IMG/VR virus record: IMGVR_UViG_3300019776_000373
Span: 1 to 41,234 of that record
Strand: one strand, 5' to 3'
Length of the DNA stretch: 41,234 nucleotides
Source of the DNA: a virus
Under the pieces are notes generated by a model that was not told where the DNA came from, ran no database searches, and saw only the letters and a program-made list of their open reading frames with translations. Position 1 is the first letter of the stretch; each line of letters starts with the position of its first letter. Positions 35,827 through 41,234 of the stretch are shown here, piece by piece. The position numbers and the translations under genes were made by a program.

Positions 35827-35877
35827 AAAAGCGCCGACGCGGTTAGAGCGTTTCGGCCCTAAGTGCGTGTCGGCGCT
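35827..35877 (-). terminator. Hairpin terminator beyond attP, end of the leftward early operon
   Basis: On the minus strand, AGCGCCGAC (35877-35869) pairs with GTCGGCGCT (35838-35830) over 9 bp, with a 30-base loop, and is followed by TTT. Its place past the attP core means that integration separates it from the integrase operon, as with lambda sib. Confidence 0.6.
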
Positions 35878-35892
35878 GGTTTGCGGTTCAGG

Positions 35893-35937
35893 TTTGGGAC
35901 CAGAGGGTCGAAGGTTCGAATCCTTTCACCCCGACCA
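35893..35937 (+). other. attP core: 3' part of tRNA-Pro (TGG)
   Basis: These bases carry the anticodon loop TTTGGGA, the T arm with GGTTCGAATCC, the acceptor 3' strand CACCCCG, discriminator A and CCA. The 5' half of a tRNA is absent and the anticodon 5' stem strand is mismatched, so it is not a functional gene. Such a fragment restores the host tRNA upon integration. The integrase gene lies about 530 bases away. Confidence 0.88.
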
Positions 35938-35947
35938 CTTTTTACCC

Positions 35948-36006
35948 ATGAAGCGGCGATAGTGACCGCTTCATAGGTGGTGACAGCGGTTAGACGAGTG
36001 TCTAAC
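35948..36006. other. Inverted repeats between attP core and integrase operon end
   Basis: A 9-bp perfect inverted repeat (ATGAAGCGG 35948-35956 / CCGCTTCAT 35966-35974) is followed by a 7-bp one (GTTAGAC 35989-35995 / GTCTAAC 36000-36006). The motif (T)CTAACG or its complement also occurs on the other side of the core (about 35791 and 35839). These are candidate integrase arm or excisionase sites. No gene lies in 35704-36010. Confidence 0.5.
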
Positions 36007-36010
36007 GCGA

Positions 36011-36412
36011 TCAGGCGGCCAGCTTGCTGCGCAACTCGTAGCCCATGAGCGGCCACACCTTATTGACGGCGTTCGCACGGGCGATCTTGCGGCCCACGTT
36101 GGCGTCGAAGTTCTCGGGGCTGGCGCAGGCCGACTCGCCGGTGACGGTGAATCCGTTGCGCAGCACCAGCACACAGAAGGTCAGCAGCGAAAGAGGGTTG
36201 CGCATACCAGGCCGCGAGAAGTGCCCGCGCTCGGGCGTGGTGCCGTCGTCTTCGACAGCGGCCGAGCGCCCTTGCTCGGCAGTGAAATACACCTCGCCGA
36301 TGATGTTCTGGTCGATGTCGGCCGGCGTGACGCGCGGTGCAGTCAGGCCCTTGCGGATGATTTCTTGCTCGATGCTCGCGTCATCGACGCGGGGAGATTC
36401 AATGCGTTCCAT
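36011..36412 (-). CDS. Phage gp49/gp66 family protein
   Basis: A 133-residue protein starting at ATG 36412 with AAGGA nine bases upstream. It matches the N4 gp49/Sf6 gene 66 family: ADIDQNIIGEVYFTAEQG, PLSLLTFCVLVLRNGFTVTG, ESACASPENFDANVGRKIAR, and the ending VWPLMGYELRSKLA. The family is common in phages and has no agreed function. It is the last gene of the leftward early operon, between integrase and attP. Confidence 0.88.
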   Translation of the reverse strand: MERIESPRVDDASIEQEIIRKGLTAPRVTPADIDQNIIGEVYFTAEQGRSAAVEDDGTTPERGHFSRPGMRNPLSLLTFCVLVLRNGFTVTGESACASPENFDANVGRKIARANAVNKVWPLMGYELRSKLAA

Positions 36413-36434
36413 GTGTAAAGGGTCCTTGTCAGTT

Positions 36435-36458
36435 GCCGGGCAGGATCGGGCGCCCGGC
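36435..36458. other. Intercistronic hairpin between integrase and gp49-family gene
   Basis: GCCGGGC (36435-36441) and GCCCGGC (36452-36458) form a 7-bp stem with a 10-base loop. There is no T-run. It may mark an mRNA processing point. Confidence 0.4.
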
Positions 36459-36467
36459 TGGCCCGTG

Positions 36468-37496
36468 TTACTTCGTCGCGCCAGTCTTCCGCGCAGTCTT
36501 GTGCCGTATGTAGTCCATCGTTTGCCCCTCGGTCGAGTGCGCCCCCTTGGCATTCGCGGCCGCCCGGCCCTGTGTCGCGTCGGTGTCCGTCAGGGCCTTG
36601 GCGCGTAGGTCGTTGAAGGTCGGCCCCTTGACGCCCGACCGCTTAACCGCGCGCTTCCACGCTGTCTGAGCCCCGCTGTAGGTGTACGGCTGACCGTCCT
36701 GCGTGGTGATGACCTTCCGCGTGAACGCCACGCGCTCAATCTTCAGCGCCCGCAGCCTGGCGACCACATCGCGCAGCTTCGGCGACCACCCGACGATGAT
36801 CCGCGCGCCTGTGCTGCCGCTGGTCTTGCTGGGCTTGAACGCGATGCCGTCATCCGTGATCTGTGACCACTCCATCGCCAAAAGATCGCCGATGCGCTGG
36901 CCGGTCAGGTACGCCATGTCGATCAGCGCGCACAGCATCAGCCCCGACCGCGTGCGCTTGCCGTCATCGCCGTAGATGCCGCCGATCTTGATCCGCCGCA
37001 GCTCGCTGTCGGTGATGTAGCGATCCCTCGGCGGGGTCTTCATCGTGCGCAGGGCCGAGACTGGATTGCTCCCGGGCTCCCTAAATCCGCGCTCGATGGC
37101 ATACCGCATCAGCTCGCCGATCTGCGCTCTGACCATGTTGTGCGTCTTCGGCTTCGATTGCAGCAGCCGCAGCAGGTCTGCAACGTCTGGCGGGCGCACA
37201 TCGGGCGGCGCGAATTGCGCGAAGGTCTGCGCGATCAAGGCGTTGTAGTGCTTGTCCATGACGCGCGTCTTCGGCGCGTGCCGTGGCATTACGTCGCGCT
37301 CCCAATCGGAGACAAGCGACGGCATCAGGTAAGCCCGCGCTCCTTCCTCGTTCAAGTCGGCCAGTGCGCGCAAGAACGCCGGCATGCCATCCGACACTTT
37401 CGTGAGCGGCACCCAGCGGCGGCGCTTGCCTTCCGCGATGACGCGGTAGTAGCGGCCGTTTTTTACCTGCGTGCCGGTTACGGGGCCTTTTGTCAT
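36468..37496 (-). CDS. int: Tyrosine recombinase integrase
   Basis: A 342-residue protein starting at ATG 37496 with AGGGG upstream. An N-terminal arm-binding region and core-binding domain (about residues 55-150) precede the catalytic domain. This has Arg201 in the TGQRIGDLL box, Arg298 in FNDLRAKALTD, His320 in GAHSTEG and the nucleophile Tyr329. The usual first His of the HxxR box is Asn295. It integrates the phage at tRNA-Pro. Its place far down the repressor-controlled operon resembles lambda int. Confidence 0.93.
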   Translation of the reverse strand: MTKGPVTGTQVKNGRYYRVIAEGKRRRWVPLTKVSDGMPAFLRALADLNEEGARAYLMPSLVSDWERDVMPRHAPKTRVMDKHYNALIAQTFAQFAPPDVRPPDVADLLRLLQSKPKTHNMVRAQIGELMRYAIERGFREPGSNPVSALRTMKTPPRDRYITDSELRRIKIGGIYGDDGKRTRSGLMLCALIDMAYLTGQRIGDLLAMEWSQITDDGIAFKPSKTSGSTGARIIVGWSPKLRDVVARLRALKIERVAFTRKVITTQDGQPYTYSGAQTAWKRAVKRSGVKGPTFNDLRAKALTDTDATQGRAAANAKGAHSTEGQTMDYIRHKTARKTGATK

Positions 37497-37529
37497 GCTT
37501 GTCCCCTGTGCGCCAGTTGCATTTGCGGG

Positions 37530-38051
37530 TTAGAAGTTCCCGAAATCAGCGTATGGGCCTTCGTCCTTGGTCTGATGCGTCGGCTTGCGATTAAGCGCCC
37601 ATGACCACACGGCACCTCCGGCCACTTTTGACGCAAACTGAAGAAGCACGATGTGCGGCATCAGCGCGCCGAAAGCCAGCGTCGGGAAGATCAGCGAGTC
37701 AACCGCAGCGCCGGCCATGTTCGACCCATTGGCACGAAACATCCATGACCCGCGCAACCGGGCAAAGGCCGCCCAGTCCACGAGCGCGGCGGCACTGAAG
37801 GCGATGGCGCTGGCTACTGCGATCATTCCGGCCGTAGGGTTCAGAGCGTAGGTGAGCACGCCAGTGCAGGCGATCAGCGAGCCCATCTGCCAGGCGCGCA
37901 GCCGGACGTGAAGCCAGTCACGTAGCGCCAAATCCAAGCCGATTAGCACGAATGCATTAATGGGCGTGACCGCAGGACCCCATATGGCAACGGAAAGATT
38001 TGCCAGCGTCATCGCGGCGGCATAGATCAGAATGGCAATTGTCAGGGTCAC
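37530..38051 (-). CDS. yhhQ: YhhQ/VUT-family 7-deazaguanine precursor transporter
   Basis: A 173-residue inner-membrane protein with about five to six hydrophobic segments. It matches the YhhQ (VUT) family: early membrane helices, GLDLALRDWLH, and the family signature SNMAGAAVDSLIFPTLAFG near residues 108-126. YhhQ imports the queuosine precursors preQ0/preQ1. GTG 38051 overlaps the stop of the transglycosylase-like gene (GTGA), so the two are made together. It probably raises the cell's pool of 7-deazaguanine base for that enzyme. Confidence 0.82.
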   Translation of the reverse strand: MTLTIAILIYAAAMTLANLSVAIWGPAVTPINAFVLIGLDLALRDWLHVRLRAWQMGSLIACTGVLTYALNPTAGMIAVASAIAFSAAALVDWAAFARLRGSWMFRANGSNMAGAAVDSLIFPTLAFGALMPHIVLLQFASKVAGGAVWSWALNRKPTHQTKDEGPYADFGNF

Positions 38052-38797
38052 AGTAGGCTTCCTTGGTCTTCGGGTTGGTACTCGGGAACGTTGAATCCCC
38101 AGCGTGCAGGCGCGTTGTGCGCCTCAATGCGGCTGCGCATCACGGCTGCGCGCATGTCTTTGTTGGGCGGCATGTAGTTGCCGCGCCATGTCTGGTCTAT
38201 GCCGATGTTCCTGCCAATGTTGGTGCTGTCGGCACTGGCAAACGGGAGTCGTGTGAAAACCTCAGGGTTCAGCATGCGCAAGCCGTGCAGCTTCACCAGT
38301 GGTTGGCCTTCGTCGTTGCACACCACGCGCATCGCGCGGGAAATCTGGCCCCACCATGCGGCTGTGCCAATCGTCGCGAACTCGCCAGAGCTGCCAGTGC
38401 ACACGCGGGGCCATGCCGCAGCCAGTCGCTCAAGCCGGCTCAGGCTCTCGTGCATATGCCACACCGGGGCGCCAAACCAGCGCGGCAGCGGCCACTCTGC
38501 AAGCAGTGCGTCGTTTGCGGCCTCGTTGCCGTCGATCACATCAGGAACAACAGCGAAGTCGCAGGCTGGGACCAACTTGCAGGCTGCGGCCCATTCGTAG
38601 TAGCCGCGCCAGTTCTGCACCGGCTCGCCCTTCTTCCAGGCACTAAAGGCGCCGTTGTCAACCGCAAAGCTCTGGCACACCTCAACGGCTACACACAACT
38701 GGTCGGCATGCGCGTGGCTCACAAAAGCGTGCCCAGCCTCAACCGCTTTGTTCGCGGCAGTCGCTGGCGTAATAGGAAGTCCGTGGTAATGGATCAA
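38048..38797 (-). CDS. dpdA: DpdA-like DNA 7-deazaguanine transglycosylase (TGT fold)
   Basis: A 249-residue protein of the tRNA-guanine transglycosylase superfamily. Ordered motifs match TGT: DNGAF (47-51, like DSGGF), the base-binding Asp in VVPDVIDG (86), the KLHGLRM strand (169-175, like LAVGG), and SADSTNIGRNIG with the candidate nucleophile Asp190 before a GRN triad. The C-terminal zinc Cys cluster of tRNA enzymes is absent, as in phage DpdA proteins that exchange guanine for 7-deazaguanine in DNA. The start is TTG 38797; no better start exists upstream. No preQ0 biosynthesis genes are present. Confidence 0.78.
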   Translation of the reverse strand: MIHYHGLPITPATAANKAVEAGHAFVSHAHADQLCVAVEVCQSFAVDNGAFSAWKKGEPVQNWRGYYEWAAACKLVPACDFAVVPDVIDGNEAANDALLAEWPLPRWFGAPVWHMHESLSRLERLAAAWPRVCTGSSGEFATIGTAAWWGQISRAMRVVCNDEGQPLVKLHGLRMLNPEVFTRLPFASADSTNIGRNIGIDQTWRGNYMPPNKDMRAAVMRSRIEAHNAPARWGFNVPEYQPEDQGSLL

Positions 38798-38813
38798 GGT
38801 TATATCTCGCTTG

Positions 38814-39044
38814 TTACGCTGCGCGAAGCAACGCCCGAGGCGGCGTAATCACCGGCCTCTTGCGCTCCACATCCCCACCCCTGCACACGGCTTCGTAGTG
38901 CGCTCGCTCAAGCACAAGCCTTCCGCCTGCGTTGATGTGTGCGCGCCAGAAGCCGCGTTGCCGCAGCACTTCAAGTTGCGCAGCGGTTCGGCGGCGGCCG
39001 GTCAGCGCCTGCAACTCGTCGGGGGTCAGGATCAGGTCAGGCAT
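38814..39044 (-). CDS. DUF4224 protein
   Basis: A 76-residue protein whose LILTPDELQALTGRRRTAAQ followed by LEVLRQRGFWRAHI is the DUF4224 signature, a short helical DNA-binding-like domain often found near phage integrases. ATG 39044 has GGGAG six bases upstream; GTG 39065, with AGGAAG upstream, is an alternative. It may act as an excisionase-type or regulatory protein, which is not established. Confidence 0.82.
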   Translation of the reverse strand: MPDLILTPDELQALTGRRRTAAQLEVLRQRGFWRAHINAGGRLVLERAHYEAVCRGGDVERKRPVITPPRALLRAA

Positions 39045-39210
39045 TGCCGGCTCCCGCTTGCGCACGAATCTTCCTCGTTATCTCCCGGACCGCCCACCAA
39101 GTGCGTCGAGTCCGCCTATCCCAATACGGCTTTGGCCTGACGCTCATAGCGCGATCCCAAGAGATTGAGAACTGACACCGAAAAGCTGTCCGGTTGATCT
39201 CGCGCACCAT
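39037..39210 (-). CDS. Small basic protein
   Basis: A 57-residue Arg- and Trp-rich protein starting at ATG 39210 and ending eight bases inside the DUF4224 gene, so coupled translation is likely. The core (PKPYWDRRTRRTWWAVREIT) is basic and aromatic. The ribosome site is weak and an internal ATG at 39147 is an alternative start. Confidence 0.52.
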   Translation of the reverse strand: MVREINRTAFRCQFSISWDRAMSVRPKPYWDRRTRRTWWAVREITRKIRAQAGAGNA

Positions 39211-39217
39211 CGGTGAC

Positions 39218-39436
39218 TTAGCTCGCGGCATCTTTCGGCTCCTTCATCTGGCCTTCCTTGAGCATGGCGTCGGCGAATTCGTAGCAGAACGCGGCGGCCT
39301 CGGAGAAGGTGCGCGCCCGGCTGTCCAAGATCATGGCCTGCATCGCCTTTGCCGCGAAGTAGTCGCGCAAGGTCATGCCGAATGAAGACACTCGCACAGG
39401 CCCCGGAAACGCCGGACCGCCGTCTCGCTCGCTCAT
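39218..39436 (-). CDS. Conserved small phage protein
   Basis: A 72-residue protein starting at ATG 39436, overlapping the upstream stop (ATGA). It has DGGPAFPGPVR and GMTLRDYFAAKAMQAMI, a pattern frequent in small uncharacterised phage and prophage proteins, and a helical C terminus. No function is known. Confidence 0.8.
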   Translation of the reverse strand: MSERDGGPAFPGPVRVSSFGMTLRDYFAAKAMQAMILDSRARTFSEAAAFCYEFADAMLKEGQMKEPKDAAS

Positions 39437-39822
39437 CGCGTTGCCTCCTGTGCGCCAGCAGTGCCGACGATTGCGGATTGCAGCGCGCTGCGGGCCTCGT
39501 TCTCGTGGCGTTGGCATTCGGCCGTGTAGCTCTTGCTGGTGCCGTACAGGCTCTCGGCATAGGCGGTAGCGGCGGCTCGGGCGTACTTGTCGGCCGACTC
39601 CATCAGTGCGCTTATCTGCGCATCCGTCAGCCCATCGCGCGGCGGCTGCTGGCGGTTCGCGGCAAGGGTCGCTTCCGCCCGCTGGATCAGCTCGGCCAGC
39701 ATCCGCATCCCATCAACGCACTCGCGCAGCGTTTCGCGCCTCACTGGATTGCTGTCCTTTTCCATTTCAGCCATCACCTCCCAGGTGCCGGCCAGTTCTT
39801 CAAGCAGTGGTGCTGTTTTCAT
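39433..39822 (-). CDS. Helical early protein
   Basis: A 129-residue protein. ATG 39822 was chosen because GAGG stands six bases upstream; the ATG at 39828 touches that element. It is helical throughout, with a conserved-looking RRETLRECVDGMRMLAELIQ and a C-terminal helix rich in Ala and Tyr. No family is recognised. Confidence 0.75.
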   Translation of the reverse strand: MKTAPLLEELAGTWEVMAEMEKDSNPVRRETLRECVDGMRMLAELIQRAEATLAANRQQPPRDGLTDAQISALMESADKYARAAATAYAESLYGTSKSYTAECQRHENEARSALQSAIVGTAGAQEATR

Positions 39823-39831
39823 GGTCATCCT

Positions 39832-40224
39832 CTATGGCCTCACGCGGTACAGGTACAGCGGCGGGTCGCCCTCGAAGGTCAGGGCGCCACAGTCAAGCAG
39901 TTCCGCGACGTTCGCATCCAGTTCTTCGGCGTGTTCGGCACTCATGTGCTCGCCATCGGCCAGCCAGAACATCGCAACCGCAACGGCGGCGCGCACTTCC
40001 GACTCGTCAGCGCACCACGTCAGATGCGCCCGCTTGTCGTCGTCCATTGCGATGAACAAGAACGGCGCCACTGCCTGCGCTGGCACCGGCTGCTGTGCTT
40101 GCGCAGCCTGGGCGGCGAGTGCGCGCAGGAGTTCGGCGGCTGCACGCTCCACAAGCGGCTCGTGGTGGTCAACCTCAAGAAGCGCGGCCAGGCGCTGCGC
40201 CTCGGAAATCTGCTGTGGGTTCAT
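39832..40224 (-). CDS. Small early protein with QPVPAQAVAP segment
   Basis: A 130-residue protein, ATGA-coupled to its upstream neighbour. Residues 40-55 carry the QQPVPAQAVAP sequence found in two other genes of the operon. The C-terminal half (DESEVRAAVAVAMFWLADGE ... LLDCGALTFEGDPPLYLY) is a mixed alpha/beta domain. Function unknown. Confidence 0.75.
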   Translation of the reverse strand: MNPQQISEAQRLAALLEVDHHEPLVERAAAELLRALAAQAAQAQQPVPAQAVAPFLFIAMDDDKRAHLTWCADESEVRAAVAVAMFWLADGEHMSAEHAEELDANVAELLDCGALTFEGDPPLYLYRVRP

Positions 40225-40466
40225 TTGGGCTCCTGTGCGGTGGTGGGGCGCTCATGGCTGAACGGCGTGAACTCCCAAGCGCCCATGCCTTCAGCATCGG
40301 CACTGTGCATTGCGTGGCACTCCTGGTGCATCTTCACGGTGCCAACGTTGCCATCGTCATAGCAGCGCCAGCGCATGTACTGCTCGCCTTGGTTGACTGG
40401 TTCGCCGCAGCTCATGCAGGTGTGCCCCTTGCGCGCCGTAAGCGTCTCGGGGTCTGTGCAGTGCAT
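40221..40466 (-). CDS. Small zinc-binding-type protein
   Basis: An 81-residue protein. HTCMSCGEPVNQGEQYMRWR, then a Cys, and HQECHAMH supply four or five Cys and two or three His in the pattern of a small zinc domain (GATA/LIM-like spacing), common in phage early proteins. It starts at ATG 40466 with GGAGG about eight bases upstream. The role is probably protein or nucleic acid binding. Confidence 0.75.
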   Translation of the reverse strand: MHCTDPETLTARKGHTCMSCGEPVNQGEQYMRWRCYDDGNVGTVKMHQECHAMHSADAEGMGAWEFTPFSHERPTTAQEPK

Positions 40467-40469
40467 CCC

Positions 40470-40799
40470 TCACCCCTCCCCGGTGGTAGGCGCCGGCAGG
40501 ATGCGCGGCATCACGCTGATGTCGATCCAGCGCGGGTCGCCGAATCCCTTGAACAACAGCGCCCAGCACTTGCGGCCGTGCGGCTTGTTGCTCGGCGAGC
40601 CATGTTGCACCTTTGTCCCGGTCTGCTCGGCCATCATGTTGATGACCGGATCAGGCGGGGCGGTCGTATCTGCCCACGGGACTAGCACCACATCGAGGTC
40701 ACGGGTAAAACTGCCGTGCAGACATGCGGCATAGCCGTAGCTCCAGGCCAGGCACCGGATGATGCTGTAGGCGCGGGCGTAGTCGGGGTCGTAGATCAC
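40470..40799 (-). CDS. Nucleotidyltransferase-fold protein, candidate
   Basis: A 109-residue protein starting at GTG 40799 (GTGA overlap). HGSFTRDLDVVLVPW (about 28-42) matches the GS...DxD motif of the minimal nucleotidyltransferase fold, and RWIDISVMP near residue 92 could give the third acidic residue. Such folds transfer NMP to proteins, RNA or drugs (MNT/MntA group). The sequence is short and no HEPN partner is nearby, so activity is uncertain. Confidence 0.55.
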   Translation of the reverse strand: MIYDPDYARAYSIIRCLAWSYGYAACLHGSFTRDLDVVLVPWADTTAPPDPVINMMAEQTGTKVQHGSPSNKPHGRKCWALLFKGFGDPRWIDISVMPRILPAPTTGEG

Positions 40800-41234
40800 G
40801 CGTGCTGCTCCTTGTCGGTGGTCGGCGCTGCCGGGGCGGCGGCGGCGATAGCTGCCTTCAGGCGCCCAAGCAGCTTCCTGTCGGGGCTACCAAATTCGAT
40901 CCCGGCCCGGTAGTCATCAATCGATGCGGCGGCGTCTTGCAATAGCTCCTTCGGCACCAGCACCCACCCATCTGGCGCCACTGCCTGCGCCGGAACCGGC
41001 TGCGCGGCAGGGGACACGCTGTCGCCATCGTAGAGAGGCAAGAAGGTGGCGCGCTCCAGAGCGGGCCTTCCGGCCGCTCGCTTAATCGAGCCCGCATCGC
41101 TGGCCTGCGGCGTCTCGTCTCGCTCAGGCTGCGCCATCGCGGCATCTGCGGCTGCGATGGCTGCGCGCAGATCAGAAATCGCGCGGTCGCATTCGAGCAG
41201 CAGGAATGTCGGGGTGTTCTCGCCTCCGCGCTTG
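40796..41234 (-). CDS. Small early protein, C-terminal part of the gene crossing the cut
   Basis: This is the downstream part of the gene that begins at base 185. Bases 41136-41234 repeat 1-99, so the true path is 185->1 then 41135->40796. An internal ATG at 41137 is not the start: the frame is open through the join to MSAELIRSKS. The C-terminal part has AQPVPAQAVAPDGWVLVPKE followed by a helical tail ending TTDKEQHA. Function unknown. Confidence 0.85.
   Translation of the reverse strand, partial: KRGGENTPTFLLLECDRAISDLRAAIAAADAAMAQPERDETPQASDAGSIKRAAGRPALERATFLPLYDGDSVSPAAQPVPAQAVAPDGWVLVPKELLQDAAASIDDYRAGIEFGSPDRKLLGRLKAAIAAAAPAAPTTDKEQHA
40813..40842. repeat. 30-bp direct repeat (second copy at 211-240)
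   Basis: Bases 40813-40842 equal bases 211-240. They encode the shared PAAPTTD segment near the C termini of two neighbouring leftward genes. Related shorter matches lie at 431-468, 40066-40080 and 40976-41013. Confidence 0.85.
41136..41234. repeat. Terminal direct repeat, right copy (circular overlap)
   Basis: This is an exact repeat of bases 1-99. Removing one copy joins the reading frame of the leftward gene perfectly. Confidence 0.93.

Overview
The window is the complete genome of a temperate podovirus-like phage (GC-rich, dsDNA), assembled as a circle and cut at an arbitrary point. The first 99 bases are repeated exactly at the end (41136-41234), so the unique circle is 41,135 bp, and one leftward gene reads without interruption across the cut. 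A tRNA-Pro 3' end forms the attP core next to a tyrosine integrase. That tRNA, the high GC content and the style of the small early proteins suggest a betaproteobacterial host (perhaps Burkholderiales). The host assignment is inference.

Layout. A lambda-like immunity switch lies at 4.65-5.4 kb: a short leftward repressor, a rightward Cro-like gene without a leader, and three promoters of the form TTGACS-N17-TAAASY that share one operator motif. The leftward early operon starts near 4673, runs down through small genes, RecT, an HNH/DUF968-like protein, a ParB-like protein, NinB and Ead/Ea22-like proteins, crosses the circle cut, and continues 41.1->36.0 kb. This distal part holds a nucleotidyltransferase-like protein, small conserved phage proteins, DUF4224, a tRNA-guanine-transglycosylase-like (DpdA-like) enzyme, a YhhQ-type 7-deazaguanine precursor transporter, the integrase and a gp49-family protein. 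It ends at hairpins around attP.

The rightward early operon (5.16-10.2 kb) carries small Cys-rich proteins, two HNH nucleases, a replication initiator with a possible embedded origin, a DUF1064 nuclease-like protein and a 24-residue CCHC zinc-knuckle microprotein. Rightward packaging and virion genes (10.2-34.2 kb) follow: Sf6-like TerS, TerL, a large P22-type portal, scaffold, SU10-type (DUF5309) capsid, adaptor, beta-helix tailspike, P22 gp10-like tail factor, fibres and three large ejection-type proteins. After these come small membrane proteins, a holin-like protein and an ADP-ribosyltransferase-like protein. No endolysin was recognised. A second short leftward operon of six small unknown genes (35.7->34.2 kb) converges on the late genes.

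The most notable points are these. (1) A translationally coupled dpdA-like/yhhQ pair predicts 7-deazaguanine modification of phage DNA using an imported precursor. (2) A GNRA-tetraloop hairpin plus Shine-Dalgarno module is repeated in front of three virion genes, including the capsid gene. (3) An identical 18-nt element sits exactly at the predicted transcription start of both leftward operons. (4) Several microgenes are visible only through perfect translational coupling.
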